Below are positions 25,717 to 34,827 of a stretch of DNA of 64,000 nt, piece by piece. Within the stretch, counting starts at the first letter, position 1. Every line of letters begins with the position of its first letter. Source of the stretch: Ruminococcus sp. AM36-2AA (GTDB taxonomy: Bacteria > Bacillota > Clostridia > Lachnospirales > Lachnospiraceae). The stretch lies in the NCBI RefSeq assembly GCF_003461955.1, contig NZ_QTYB01000010.1, positions 1 through 64,000 on the forward strand. The letters are read 5' to 3'. The position numbers were made by a program, and so were the translations under genes. The notes under the pieces are model-generated. The model saw nothing but the letters and a program-made list of their open reading frames with translations, ran no database searches and was not told where the DNA came from.

Positions 25717-25893
25717 TTAATTATATTTACGTTTTCTTGCGGCTTCAGATTTTTTCTTACGACGAACGCTTGGCTTCTCGTAATGCTCTCTCTTACGGAT
25801 TTCCTGCTGGATTCCCGCCTTAGCACAGCTTCTCTTGAATCTGCGAAGAGCGCTATCTAAAGTCTCGTTCTCTTTTACGATAACGTTTGACAT
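25717..25893 (-). CDS. rpsU: 30S ribosomal protein S21
   Basis: Small basic ribosomal protein of 58 residues: '[19 protein letters not shown]', then '[20 protein letters not shown]' and a Lys/Arg-rich tail. The start at 25893 is set by homology; longer in-frame starts upstream would add about 37 unrelated residues and overlap the promoter transcript leader. A good promoter lies about 80 bases upstream and a terminator directly follows, so it is monocistronic. Confidence 0.97.
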   Translation of the reverse strand: MSNVIVKENETLDSALRRFKRSCAKAGIQQEIRKREHYEKPSVRRKKKSEAARKRKYN

Positions 25894-25971
25894 AGACTCA
25901 CACCTAACCTCCCTCCAGTTGTAGATTGTGCTAAAATACAACTGTCTGGGTATTTTTCTTGCACGAGTGTT

Positions 25972-26001
25972 ATTATATAGCATAACATGTGGTTTCGTCA
26001 A
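25972..26001 (-). promoter_or_regulatory. rpsU promoter
   Basis: TTGACG (25996-26001), 18-base spacer, TATAAT (25972-25977). Confidence 0.8.
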
Positions 26002-26058
26002 CATCTTTTTCGATTTTTATGAAAAAAATGTCAAAATTGTAAATCACGCACAACTTTG

Positions 26059-28701
26059 TTATTTTGTGAGCTGTTTTTCAAGGATTCCTGCTGCTGCGTC
26101 CATAGCTTCCTGTGCCTTCTCCGGATTCTTTCCGCCGGCCTGTGCCATGTTCGGACGTCCGCCGCCGCCACCGCCAACGATGGCTGCTACAGCCTTGATC
26201 AGATTTCCTGCATGGGCGCCTGCTTTCTGAGCTGCGTCAGTCGCCATTGCAAGGAGATTTACCTTGCCGCCGTTTACTGCTGCAAGAAGGACAACTCCTT
26301 CGCCAAGCTGCTCTTTCAGTTTGTCACCAAGGTCTCTCAGGCCATTCATGTCAACGCCCTCAACTTTGGCTGCAAGAAGTTTTACGCCGTTTACTTCAAC
26401 AACTTTATCCATGACATCGCCAAGTGCACTCTGGGCAGCTTTGCTCTTGAGAGATTCATTTTCGCTCTGAAGAGCTTTTACCTCAGCCTGAAGATGGCCG
26501 ATCTTTTCTACAACCTCTGTTGTATTGGCTTTTAATGCTTTTGCAGCCTCGTGCAGAAGCTCTTCCTGTTTTCTGTAGTACTCGATAACGGCTTTGCCTG
26601 TAAGTGCCTCGATACGACGGACACCAGCTGCGATACCGGACTCGGAAACGATCTTAAAGAGCATGATGGAGCTTGTATTCTTTACGTGGGTACCACCACA
26701 GAGTTCTTTGGAGAAGTCTCCCATAGATACCACACGTACCTTCTGGTCGTATTTCTCACCGAAGAGTGCCATTGCTCCGGATTTCTTAGCCTCTTCTACA
26801 TCCATGATGTCTGTGTGTACTTCAAGGCCTGCCTGAATCTCTTTGTTTACAAGATCTTCTGTTGCCTGGATCTCCTCAGCTGTCATAGCCTGGAAATGAG
26901 CAAAGTCAAAACGAAGTCTGTCCGGTGTTACCAGAGAACCTTTCTGCTCTACATGGGAACCAAGAACTGTTTTCAGCGCTTTCTGAAGAAGATGTGTCGC
27001 ACTGTGGTTCTTCTCGGTATCTTTTCTTGCATCTTCGTTTACTTTCAGGGATACGGTCTCACCTGTGGAGATCATGCCGGACTCCATATGTCCTACATGG
27101 CCGAATTTGCCGCCACGGAGCTTGATGGTGTCCTCAACAACAAACTTGCCATTTGCTGTCTCGATCACACCGATATCGCCTTCCTGTCCACCCATGGTTG
27201 CATAGAAAGGAGTCTGCTCTACAAATACGGTACCCTTCTGTCCCTCTGTAAGAGAATCCACGATCTCTGTCTCTGTAGTAAGGACAGTTACTTTTGAGTC
27301 AAATGTCAGATGATCATAGCCAACGAATTCAGTTGTTACATTGACATCAATATCATCATATACAGTTGCGTCCGCACCCATATAGTTGGTTACTTCACGG
27401 GCTGTACGGGCTTTGACTCTCTGCTCTTCCATGGCTTTCTGGAATCCTTCCTCGTCAATGCCGTAGCCTTTTTCCTCAAGGATCTCCTTTGTGAGGTCAA
27501 GAGGGAATCCGTAAGTATCATAAAGTTTGAATGCATTGTCACCGGAAAGAGTTTTCTCGCCGGCTTTCTTCATATCCTCTTCCATGTCGGAAAGGATGCG
27601 GAGACCCTGATCGATGGTCTTGTTAAACTGATTCTCCTCGTTTGTAAGAACACGGAAGATAAACTCTTTCTTCTCCTCAAGTTCCGGATAACCGGCTTTG
27701 GAGCTCTCGATCACCTGTGCGCTTAATTTTGCAAGGAATGTTCCCTCGATGCCAAGAAGACGTCCGTGACGTGCTGCACGGCGGATCAGACGGCGGAGAA
27801 CATATCCACGTCCCTCATTGGTTGGCATGATTCCATCGGAGATCATAAATGTTGCGGAACGGATATGGTCCGTGATCAGACGGATGGAAACGTCATCTGC
27901 ATAGTTTTTCTCATATTCTTTATGTGCGATCTCGCATACAAGATTACGAAGTGCACAAATTGTATCTACATCAAAAATAGAATCAACATCCTGAACAACT
28001 ACAGCAAGACGCTCAAGTCCCATACCGGTATCGATGTTTTTCTGTTTCAGGGTTGTGTAGTTTCCGTTTCCATCGTTCTCGAACTGTGTGAAAACGTTGT
28101 TCCATACTTCCATGTAACGGTCGCAGTCGCAGCCTACCGTACATCCGGGTTTGCCACAGCCGTATTTTTCGCCACGGTCATAGTAGATCTCAGAGCATGG
28201 ACCGCATGGACCTGCGCCATGCTCCCAGAAGTTATCCTCTTTTCCGAAACGGAAAATACGTTCAGACGGAATCCCTACTTCTTTGTTCCAGATATTGAAG
28301 GCTTCATCATCATCTAGGTAAATGGATGGGTAGAGACGGTCTGCATCAAGCCCTACAACCTCAGTAAGAAACTCCCAGGACCAGTGGATGGCTTCTTTCT
28401 TGAAGTAATCACCAAAAGAGAAGTTACCAAGCATTTCAAAGAAAGTACCGTGACGTGCGGTTTTACCTACATTTTCGATATCTCCGGTACGGATACATTT
28501 CTGGCAGGTTGTCACTCTTGTTCTTGGCGGCTTCTCAGCACCTGTAAAATATGGTTTCAGCGGAGCCATACCTGCATTGATCAGCAGAAGACTCTTATCT
28601 CCCTGAGGAACCAGGGAAAAGCTTTTCATTACAAGATGGCCCTTGCTCTCCATAAAGTCAAGGAACATCTTACGAAGTTCGTTCACTCCGTACTTTTTCA
28701 T
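26059..28701 (-). CDS. alaS: Alanyl-tRNA synthetase
   Basis: Class II synthetase charging tRNA-Ala. N-terminal 'MKKYGVNELRKMFLDFMESK' and 'FFEMLGNFSFGDYFK' (motif 2 region), 'GRGYVLRRLIRRAARHG' tRNA-recognition part, editing domain zinc site 'HSATHLLQKAL' and 'CGGTHVKNT', and the glycine-rich C-terminal domain 'VGGGGGGRPNMAQAGGK'. Length 880 is standard. AAGGAGGATAACAAC precedes the start. It lies 86 bases after tyrS, with a hairpin but no obvious T-tract between, so some read-through from tyrS is likely; no T-box of its own is seen. Confidence 0.97.
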   Translation of the reverse strand: MKKYGVNELRKMFLDFMESKGHLVMKSFSLVPQGDKSLLLINAGMAPLKPYFTGAEKPPRTRVTTCQKCIRTGDIENVGKTARHGTFFEMLGNFSFGDYFKKEAIHWSWEFLTEVVGLDADRLYPSIYLDDDEAFNIWNKEVGIPSERIFRFGKEDNFWEHGAGPCGPCSEIYYDRGEKYGCGKPGCTVGCDCDRYMEVWNNVFTQFENDGNGNYTTLKQKNIDTGMGLERLAVVVQDVDSIFDVDTICALRNLVCEIAHKEYEKNYADDVSIRLITDHIRSATFMISDGIMPTNEGRGYVLRRLIRRAARHGRLLGIEGTFLAKLSAQVIESSKAGYPELEEKKEFIFRVLTNEENQFNKTIDQGLRILSDMEEDMKKAGEKTLSGDNAFKLYDTYGFPLDLTKEILEEKGYGIDEEGFQKAMEEQRVKARTAREVTNYMGADATVYDDIDVNVTTEFVGYDHLTFDSKVTVLTTETEIVDSLTEGQKGTVFVEQTPFYATMGGQEGDIGVIETANGKFVVEDTIKLRGGKFGHVGHMESGMISTGETVSLKVNEDARKDTEKNHSATHLLQKALKTVLGSHVEQKGSLVTPDRLRFDFAHFQAMTAEEIQATEDLVNKEIQAGLEVHTDIMDVEEAKKSGAMALFGEKYDQKVRVVSMGDFSKELCGGTHVKNTSSIMLFKIVSESGIAAGVRRIEALTGKAVIEYYRKQEELLHEAAKALKANTTEVVEKIGHLQAEVKALQSENESLKSKAAQSALGDVMDKVVEVNGVKLLAAKVEGVDMNGLRDLGDKLKEQLGEGVVLLAAVNGGKVNLLAMATDAAQKAGAHAGNLIKAVAAIVGGGGGGRPNMAQAGGKNPEKAQEAMDAAAGILEKQLTK

Positions 28702-28736
28702 GTTGTTATCCTCCTTGTGTCAACCCTACCTGTCAG

Positions 28737-28773
28737 CATTTCCGGAATGCCGTAGCTTTATCCCGGAAATGTC
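28737..28773 (-). other. Hairpin between tyrS and alaS
   Basis: Stem ACATTTCCGG / CCGGAAATG with a 17-base loop in the 86-base tyrS-alaS gap, not followed by a T-run. It could be a processing site or weak attenuator; a TTGACA occurs just after it. Confidence 0.4.
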
Positions 28774-28787
28774 ACAGATATGGGAAA

Positions 28788-30014
28788 TTATTTTACACAG
28801 ATCTTTTTGAATTTTTTCTTGCCTCGTTTCAGAACGATCCCGTCCCCTGCAAAAGCATCCTTCTCAACCGTATGGTAAATATCGGTGAGCTTCTCACCAT
28901 CGATGGATACACCACCCTGCTGGATCGCACGGCGACCCTCGGAACGGCTTGGTACCAGCTCTGCTTTTACAAGAAGTGTGATCAGGTCGATTTTTCCTTC
29001 CTCGTCAAAATCTTCCTCTGAAAGCTCTGTTGTAGGCATATGAGAAGTATCTGCACCTGAGAACAGTGCGCGGGCACCCTCCTGTGCTTTTTTGGCTTCC
29101 TCTTCACCGTGTACAAGCTCTGTCAGCTGGTATGCAAGGATCTCCTTTGCTTTGTTCAGCTCACTGCCTTCCCATTTAGCCATCTCATCAATCTCTTCGA
29201 GAGGAAGGAAGGTAAGAAGACGCATACATTTGATAACGTCTGCATCGTCTACATTTCTCCAGTACTGGTAGAAATCAAACGGGGATGTCTTATTCGGATC
29301 AAGCCATACAGCTCCGGACTGGGTTTTTCCCATCTTCTTGCCCTCTGAGTTGAGAAGCAGTGTGATGGTCATGGCATAAGCATCCTTACCAAGTTTACGG
29401 CGGATCAGCTCAGTACCGCCAAGCATATTGCTCCACTGATCATCACCACCGAACTGCATATTGCAGCCGTATTTCTGATACAGCATGTAGAAATCATAGC
29501 TCTGCATGATCATGTAGTTGAATTCCAGGAAGCTTAAGCCTCGCTCCATACGCTGTTTGTAGCACTCTGCTGTCAGCATACGGTTTACGGAAAAGTGAGC
29601 GCCTACCTCACGGAGAAGCTCTACATAGTTAAGGTTCATAAGCCAGTCCGCATTGTTTACCATAAGTGCTTTTCCATCAGAAAAATCGATAAAACGGCTC
29701 ATCTGCTGTTTAAAACAGTCAATATTATGCTGGATGGTTTCCTTGGTCAGCATCTGACGCATATCCGTTCTTCCGGACGGGTCACCGATCATACCAGTAC
29801 CACCGCCAAGAAGGGCAATCGGGCGGTTGCCTGCCATCTGCAGTCTCTTCATCAGGCAAAGAGCCATGAAGTGTCCTACATGAAGGCTGTCTGCTGTCGG
29901 GTCAAAGCCGATATAAAATGTAGCTTTACCATTGTTTACCATCTCTTTGATCTCGTCTTCATCTGTAACCTGCGCGATCAGGCCACGTGCTTTCAGTTCT
30001 TCCCAAACTGTCAT
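28788..30014 (-). CDS. tyrS: Tyrosyl-tRNA synthetase
   Basis: Class I synthetase. HIGH-type motif '[19 protein letters not shown]', tyrosine site '[12 protein letters not shown]' and '[12 protein letters not shown]', KMSKS-type loop 'GKKMGKT', and C-terminal S4 RNA-binding domain ('[17 protein letters not shown]'). Length 408 after start correction. Start ATG 30014 is preceded by AGGAGGAAAGAAC; the longer frame to 30095 runs into the T-box terminator and is rejected. Expression is controlled by the Tyr T-box leader upstream. Confidence 0.97.
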   Translation of the reverse strand: MTVWEELKARGLIAQVTDEDEIKEMVNNGKATFYIGFDPTADSLHVGHFMALCLMKRLQMAGNRPIALLGGGTGMIGDPSGRTDMRQMLTKETIQHNIDCFKQQMSRFIDFSDGKALMVNNADWLMNLNYVELLREVGAHFSVNRMLTAECYKQRMERGLSFLEFNYMIMQSYDFYMLYQKYGCNMQFGGDDQWSNMLGGTELIRRKLGKDAYAMTITLLLNSEGKKMGKTQSGAVWLDPNKTSPFDFYQYWRNVDDADVIKCMRLLTFLPLEEIDEMAKWEGSELNKAKEILAYQLTELVHGEEEAKKAQEGARALFSGADTSHMPTTELSEEDFDEEGKIDLITLLVKAELVPSRSEGRRAIQQGGVSIDGEKLTDIYHTVEKDAFAGDGIVLKRGKKKFKKICVK

Positions 30015-30040
30015 TGTTCTTTCCTCCTGTATAGTCATAT

Positions 30041-30350
30041 AAAAAATGCCCGGTTCCTGTCCGTTTAGGACGAGAACCGGGTCCCGCGTTACCACCTAAA
30101 TTTACAGAAAACTCGCATTTCCTGCCTCATAAAGTGAATCTATATCCTGTTATATCCAATATAATACGATATAAAATCACTTCAGCACAATAACGGGTGC
30201 TATTCCGTCGCAGCCTATCTGTAAAGCCAGATTCGGTACGCAGCTCCGGGATGTATTCACAGAAGTTCCACCCTGCGCCTCTCACCTGCCGGCTGCTCTC
30301 TGTGGGCTTTCCTTAAGTTACTTCTTCCCTTCCATGCCTTTTACTATACT
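30041..30350 (-). ncRNA. Tyrosine T-box leader with terminator
   Basis: Untranslated leader that reads the charging state of tRNA-Tyr. Visible parts on the minus strand: stem I start AAGGAAAGCCC, AGGTGAGAGGCGC, the specifier region GAGCTGCGTACCGAATC with a TAC (Tyr) triplet at 30236-30238, the T-box sequence TAGGTGGTAACGCGGGA at about 30076-30092, and a terminator with arms CCCGGTTCTCGTCC / GGACAGGAACCGGG followed by six T (30041-30081). Confidence 0.92.
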
Positions 30351-30356
30351 ATATGA

Positions 30357-30385
30357 AGTATACAAACTGCTTTTTTGTTTGTCAA
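30357..30385 (-). promoter_or_regulatory. tyrS T-box promoter
   Basis: TTGACA (30380-30385), 17-base spacer, TATACT (30357-30362), immediately before the T-box leader. Confidence 0.85.
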
Positions 30386-30424
30386 GAAATTTTGGTATCG
30401 CTTTGACAACTTAAAGTGACAGAA

Positions 30425-30904
30425 TTATCCGTTTAACCCCTCATCTACATAAAGTTCATCGCCGTCTGCAGCGGATGTGGCAAGCTGGTCACAGCGCTCA
30501 TTTAACGGATTATCCGCATGTCCCTTAACCCAGTGGAAGCTTACCTGGTGCTGTTCCTTAGCCTTTAAAAGGCGTTTCCAGAGATCTACATTCTTCACAT
30601 TTTCGTTTTTGCCACGTTTCCAGTTCTTTTTCAGCCAGGAATCGATCCAGTGCTGATTGAAGGCATCTACCAGATATTTGGAATCGGAATACAGCTCCAC
30701 CTGGCAGGGACGGTTCAGTGCCTCCAGAGCTACGATAGCTGCCATCAGCTCCATCCGGTTGTTTGTAGTTTTCTTGTAGCCTCTGGACAATTCACGCTCA
30801 TGTAACTGGCCTTTGGTATCAATATACTGAAGAACTGCTCCGTAGCCGCCTGGGCCGTCCGGATTTCCGCGTGCTGCGCCGTCGGTATAGATTTTTACCT
30901 GCAT
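30425..30904 (-). CDS. rnhA: Ribonuclease HI
   Basis: Degrades RNA in RNA-DNA hybrids. Catalytic acids are in place: 'IYTDGAARGNPG'-type start ('YTDGAARGNPDGPGG', Asp), 'TTNNRMELMAA' (Glu), 'LYSDSKYLVDA' (Asp), and 'VKGHADNPLNERCDQLA' (His and Asp). Length 159 matches the bacterial single-domain enzyme with the basic handle region ('WKRGKNENVKNVD'). AAGGAG precedes ATG 30904. It lies between the tyrS leader and a palindromic repeat, apparently as a single gene. Confidence 0.96.
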   Translation of the reverse strand: MQVKIYTDGAARGNPDGPGGYGAVLQYIDTKGQLHERELSRGYKKTTNNRMELMAAIVALEALNRPCQVELYSDSKYLVDAFNQHWIDSWLKKNWKRGKNENVKNVDLWKRLLKAKEQHQVSFHWVKGHADNPLNERCDQLATSAADGDELYVDEGLNG

Positions 30905-30948
30905 GTTTGATTCTCCTTGGATTTTGAAATAATGAATTTTTTATTTAA

Positions 30949-31113
30949 TAGTCAAGCGGATATTCGCAATCCGCTTCGCTACGTAGCTCTACACCAAATA
31001 ACTGCTCCGCAGTTTATCAGGAGGAGCTTGCACTCCTCCTGATACAAGCAAGTCCCCACCCACTGCTTATTGCTTTTCGCAACCCCGCAGGGGACTTACT
31101 TGATTTGGTTTAA
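30949..31113. repeat. Full-length structured palindromic repeat element
   Basis: About 165 bases rich in inverted repeats: AAGCGGAT/ATCCGCTT (30954-30978), an 11-bp perfect pair ATCAGGAGGAG/CTCCTCCTGAT (31016-31043), and AAGTCCCC/GGGGACTT (31050-31097). Both ends recur in the shorter copy at 11565-11614 in the opposite orientation. No coding potential or transposase. It fills the rnhA to MutS-like gap, resembling a MITE- or REP-type element. Confidence 0.7.
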
Positions 31114-31135
31114 TTTACAGTTATGCTGTTCCTGA

Positions 31136-32872
31136 TTATACCTGTCCTTTTTCTCCAGTGCAAGAAATTTTTGTCCATACACCGGTACGTTCAAAGTCTG
31201 CCGCTGCATTTCCCGCATTTTTCACAAGCTTTGGATCATATCCCAGCATATCCAGAAGACGGATGGCATTTCGTGTTGTTGCCCTTCCCGGTTGGAGGAG
31301 ATAATTAAACACCACTTCCTGTTCCCTGACTTCCTCTTCGAAATGATAATTTGTATAAATTTCATCCAGAATATAGGAAAGCTCAATATCATGGGTTGCC
31401 GCAAAAGAAAGCAGCCAGTTTCCCCGAAGTGCATTTAAGATCTGTGAGGAAGCCGCAATCCTCTCAATGGTGTTGGTTCCCCGGAGAACTTCATCGATCA
31501 CACAGAGCAGCGGTTCTTTTTTCCGGCTTTCATCCAGGATCCGTTTCAGGGAACGAATCTCTACGATGAAATAACTTTCACCGCTGCTGATATCGTCCCT
31601 CAGAGCCATGGAAGTCATTACCTTCAGAAATGGTGCCCGACAGGAGGTTGCTGTGCAGGTGTGGATAGTCTGCGCAAGAATGCTGTTGATCGCCACATTT
31701 TTCAGAAATGTGGATTTGCCGGAAGCGTTGGAACCGGTAACCAGGGTGCCTCCCGTTGCAATGATACTGTTTGCCACCGGATTTCTGATCAGCGGATGGT
31801 AGAGATCTTCTGTTTTAAGCTGCACCGCCGTATCCGATTCTTCTGTCCACGGGACAAATTCCGGTATACACCAGAGTGTCAGTGTCCGGCGAAAAGAAGC
31901 TACGGAAATCAAAGCATCCAGTTCTCCGATATTATCAATCAGCAGCATGATCGTATCGGCCTTATCTTTTATTTCCTTTAATACGGAATTGTATGCCAGA
32001 ATATCCACATGAAATACCATCCGCACATAACTCATCAGTAATTGGAAAGGGTCCCCGGAATCTGCATTTTTTCCGGTAATCAGAATGGCTTTTTTTCGGA
32101 AACGTCGGAATTCCTTTTTTCCTTCCGCAATCACTTCCATCTGTTTTCTGGCTTCCGGATATTTCACGATCTGCATCTGGTCTGCCGCTTCCAGCATTTT
32201 CAGAAGATGGTTAAAGCAGTCCATATAGGTTTCAATAACTTTCTGCCCTGCACTGGCATAATAAATTGAGATATTGGCGATCATCAGACACATAAACACC
32301 AGAAAGCCCACCATCGGATACAATGGAAGCAGCACAAAAATACTCAAAAGGAGTGCTGCCAGCATCAGAATATGGATTTTCATATTGATCACCGGTGCAT
32401 CATTGAGGGCAAGAACTGTATCCGCCAGAGAACCAAGCCTTGTCTTCCCGATGGAAGCCAGGATCAGCTGAAGATCTGTCCGTTCCTTTTCATGGGTATC
32501 AAAAAAATGTATCAGTTTCTCACGTTCTTCCAGTTTTTCTTTGTTGAAAACAGGTCTTCGGAGCATATTATAGAGCACGTCTTCTCCAGGTGAGGAAACC
32601 GTCTGATTGATCTGTATAAAAATCCGATCCATATCCAGGTCGTTCCAGGTAATATCATCAATATAAAATTTCCCGTTTTCTTTTCTGCGAAAATAGTGGG
32701 AGATACGCTCCAGATCATCCGGAGAGTATTCTCTTTCCGGGATTTTTCCAAAAATTCTCTTTATTCTGTTCTTTTGTGCTTTTTTCCACTTATGGTTGTT
32801 CCATGCCATCAGGATAATAAACAGTACAACGATTCCTGCTGCCCACAGGATCACCTGTAAATATGGATGCAT
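31136..32872 (-). CDS. Membrane-anchored MutS-like ATPase of unknown role
   Basis: The C-terminal half has the MutS ABC-type ATPase: Walker A 'VTGSNASGKSTFLKNVA', 'DDISSGESYFIVEI' (signature-like), Walker B 'LLCVIDEVLRGTNTIER' and 'SFAATHDIEL'. The N-terminus has a membrane helix (about 5-25), and two more hydrophobic segments at about 165-210. The MutS mismatch-recognition domain I (Phe-x-Glu) is absent, so this is not a mismatch-repair MutS but the short, membrane-bound MutS-related family whose function is unknown. GGGAGG precedes ATG 32872. Single gene ending at the repeat element. Confidence 0.85.
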   Translation of the reverse strand: MHPYLQVILWAAGIVVLFIILMAWNNHKWKKAQKNRIKRIFGKIPEREYSPDDLERISHYFRRKENGKFYIDDITWNDLDMDRIFIQINQTVSSPGEDVLYNMLRRPVFNKEKLEEREKLIHFFDTHEKERTDLQLILASIGKTRLGSLADTVLALNDAPVINMKIHILMLAALLLSIFVLLPLYPMVGFLVFMCLMIANISIYYASAGQKVIETYMDCFNHLLKMLEAADQMQIVKYPEARKQMEVIAEGKKEFRRFRKKAILITGKNADSGDPFQLLMSYVRMVFHVDILAYNSVLKEIKDKADTIMLLIDNIGELDALISVASFRRTLTLWCIPEFVPWTEESDTAVQLKTEDLYHPLIRNPVANSIIATGGTLVTGSNASGKSTFLKNVAINSILAQTIHTCTATSCRAPFLKVMTSMALRDDISSGESYFIVEIRSLKRILDESRKKEPLLCVIDEVLRGTNTIERIAASSQILNALRGNWLLSFAATHDIELSYILDEIYTNYHFEEEVREQEVVFNYLLQPGRATTRNAIRLLDMLGYDPKLVKNAGNAAADFERTGVWTKISCTGEKGQV

Positions 32873-32897
32873 ATTTTTCCCTCCCTGTGTCTATGAT

Positions 32898-32939
32898 AAA
32901 AAAAGCCCCTGTCAGCAGCAGTACAGCTGCTGACAGGGA
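32898..32939 (-). terminator. Terminator after the cell-wall hydrolase gene
   Basis: Perfect 13-bp stem (CCCTGTCAGCAGC / GCTGCTGACAGGG), six-base loop, seven T. Confidence 0.92.
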
Positions 32940-32949
32940 TAATGTATCA

Positions 32950-34293
32950 TTATACCCAGTCTACAAAAAATGTATGATCTTTATAAACTTCGTATTTAAC
33001 CTTGCTGAAAGTTAACGGTTGTTTTTTGAAAGAACTGTTCATCATAAAATACATATAATTAAAATCTTTCTGTTTAAATCCGGTCAGAGTTCTTGATTTC
33101 CCGTTCTTGACATAATTATTGAAAATCGTCATTGCTTTTTTTGCTGCCTGATATGCAAGAGTGCGGTTCTCAAAATTGCCTTTAAGACGTTTCAGAAGAG
33201 CTCCGTCACGAACTACAGAATATTGCGGATAAGTACCATTTACCATGCTTTCGTAAATTACACCGCGAACTGTGGAAGGAAACTCTTTATCTTTTTTAAT
33301 TGTACGGTTAAGAACACAAAGTGCTACCGCTTCCATTCCAATCTTTCCCTGGTCTCCTGCTTCGGATTCACATAATGCAGCCAGAAGTGCTTCGTCTGTT
33401 GTCTTACCGTTAGCAATTCCCGGATGAGTCTTGTATTCTTTCACCATTGTGTAATATCTGGAATTCTGAGTGTCATAAACTTTTACGTTTCCATTACTCA
33501 GATTCTGATTTGAATGGCTTGTCTTAACAGTAGCTACACCTGTCGAAGAAATTGTATAAGTAACTCCACTGACGGTTACTGTTGTACTGACAGCCATAGA
33601 ACCATCTGTTTTAAAATAATATTTCTTTCCATCAATAGTTTTAAGTCCGGTAGCCATAGAACCGTTACTGGTAGAAAAATAGTATTTCTTTCCGCTGATG
33701 CGCCTCCATCCGGTAGTCATATATCCGGTTTCAGGATCAAAATAATAGCTGATATTTTTGGATGTATTTTTCAGCCAGCCGGTAGCCATTACACCGGAAG
33801 TGCTGTGAAAATACCGTTTCTGGCCTTTGCTGTTTTTTAACCAGCCAGTAGCCATGATACCTTCGCCACTTGTAAAATAGTATTTCTCACCTTTACTGTT
33901 TTTCATCCAGCCTCTGGTCAGTTTACCTGTTTTTGGATCAAAATATCGTTTCCGCTTCCTGGAATCTGTCAGCCAGCCAGTTACCATAACTCCCTTCTGA
34001 CTGGTAAAATAATAAGTCTTTTGGCCATTTACGTTTAGCCAGCCCTTAACCTGAACACCTGTAGTTTTATTAAAATAGTATTTATATTTTCCAAGTGTCA
34101 GCCAGCCTTTTTGTTTGCTGCCGTCGCTTTTTATGTAGTATGTCTTTCCTCCAACTGTCTTAAAACCGGCAGTTGCTGCCTGTACTTCAGTTGCAGAATG
34201 TGAAAAAAAAGCGCAGCCGGCCAGAAGTAAACATACCAGCATCAGTCCCTTCATCCACTGTCTTGCTCTGAGATTTTTCATAATTTTCCCCAT
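32950..34293 (-). CDS. Secreted cell-wall hydrolase with wall-binding repeats and SleB-type domain
   Basis: Signal peptide about 1-40 ('MKGLMLVCLLLAGCAFF' core). Residues about 45-245 are some nine repeats of the choline-binding/YG type, e.g. 'GWLNVNGQKTYYFTSQKG' and 'GWLKNSKGQKRYFHSTSG', which bind the cell wall or teichoic acids. The C-terminal part (about 290-447) is a SleB/CwlJ-like hydrolase: 'EALLAALCESEAGDQGKIGM' with the conserved Glu, 'AVALCVLNRTIK', 'FPSTVRGVIYE'. It likely cuts peptidoglycan in cell separation or spore-related steps. ATG 34293 is used; 34281 (GGGGAAAATT upstream) is an alternative. Strong promoter. Confidence 0.87.
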   Translation of the reverse strand: MGKIMKNLRARQWMKGLMLVCLLLAGCAFFSHSATEVQAATAGFKTVGGKTYYIKSDGSKQKGWLTLGKYKYYFNKTTGVQVKGWLNVNGQKTYYFTSQKGVMVTGWLTDSRKRKRYFDPKTGKLTRGWMKNSKGEKYYFTSGEGIMATGWLKNSKGQKRYFHSTSGVMATGWLKNTSKNISYYFDPETGYMTTGWRRISGKKYYFSTSNGSMATGLKTIDGKKYYFKTDGSMAVSTTVTVSGVTYTISSTGVATVKTSHSNQNLSNGNVKVYDTQNSRYYTMVKEYKTHPGIANGKTTDEALLAALCESEAGDQGKIGMEAVALCVLNRTIKKDKEFPSTVRGVIYESMVNGTYPQYSVVRDGALLKRLKGNFENRTLAYQAAKKAMTIFNNYVKNGKSRTLTGFKQKDFNYMYFMMNSSFKKQPLTFSKVKYEVYKDHTFFVDWV

Positions 34294-34359
34294 TTCTTTA
34301 TGCCCGATAACAAAATATCAGTTCTGTTTCAAAAATTACAAAAGTGTTACATTGTGTTT

Positions 34360-34388
34360 ATTATATCGTAACGAATAAATACTGTCAA
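34360..34388 (-). promoter_or_regulatory. Sigma-A promoter of the cell-wall hydrolase gene
   Basis: Perfect TTGACA (34383-34388), 17-base spacer containing ATTCGTTAC, perfect TATAAT (34360-34365). Confidence 0.9.
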
Positions 34389-34457
34389 CTTTTTTGTAAC
34401 CAGGGACATCTCCTACCCATATGATGAAGTGTAAACAAAATTCTGGAGGACTTATCG

Positions 34458-34769
34458 ATGAGTGACTTAGCGGCTACAAATTGCGGTTGTAATGACTGCG
34501 GGTGTGATTCCGGATGTGGCAATAACTGCGGATGTAATAACAACGGCTGCGGATGCGGCAATAACTGTGGCTGTGGCGGATGGGGAACTTCCCTGTTTGG
34601 CGGCGGAAACAGCTGCTCCTGCATTCTCTGGATCATCTGCCTTCTGTGCTGCGGCGGCAATAACGGATGCGGTAATAACAATGGCTGTTGCAATGACAGC
34701 TGCTGGATCATCATCCTTCTTCTGCTCTGCTGCGGAAATAATGGATGTGGCTGCAACAACTGCTGTTAA
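34458..34769 (+). CDS. High-cysteine, Asn/Gly-rich 'chorion-class' protein
   Basis: 103 residues with 30 or so Cys, mostly in 'CGCNNNGCGCGNNCGCGG'-like runs. Two short hydrophobic stretches ('CSCILWIICLLCC' and 'CWIIILLLLCC') alternate with the Asn-Gly-Cys runs, giving two similar halves. This matches the low-complexity family named high-cysteine chorion-class protein in Clostridia; its function is unknown. GGAGGACTTATCG precedes ATG 34458 and a strong terminator follows, so it is a real gene despite the composition. It may be a cross-linked surface or spore-layer protein (inference from cysteine content and sporulation-like neighbours). Confidence 0.8.
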   Translation: MSDLAATNCGCNDCGCDSGCGNNCGCNNNGCGCGNNCGCGGWGTSLFGGGNSCSCILWIICLLCCGGNNGCGNNNGCCNDSCWIIILLLLCCGNNGCGCNNCC

Positions 34770-34778
34770 AAAGATTCG

Positions 34779-34827
34779 CAGAAAGGGCAGAGGTTACTTC
34801 CTCTGCCCTTTCTGCCGGTGTTTTTTT
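34779..34827 (+). terminator. Terminator after the high-cysteine gene
   Basis: 15-bp perfect stem CAGAAAGGGCAGAGG / CCTCTGCCCTTTCTG followed by T7. The convergent small gene ends in its loop. Confidence 0.88.

Noticed and set aside
30014..30095. N-terminal extension of TyrS to 30095
   Set aside because: The added residues come from the T-box terminator hairpin; the ATG at 30014 has a strong ribosome binding site.
30949..31113. CRISPR array or phage attachment site
   Set aside because: The inverted repeats are not regularly spaced direct repeats, and no cas, integrase or tRNA gene lies nearby.
34385..34759. Pro/Gln/His-rich open frame on the minus strand
   Set aside because: It is the antisense shadow of the high-cysteine gene, whose repeats keep all frames open; no ribosome binding site.
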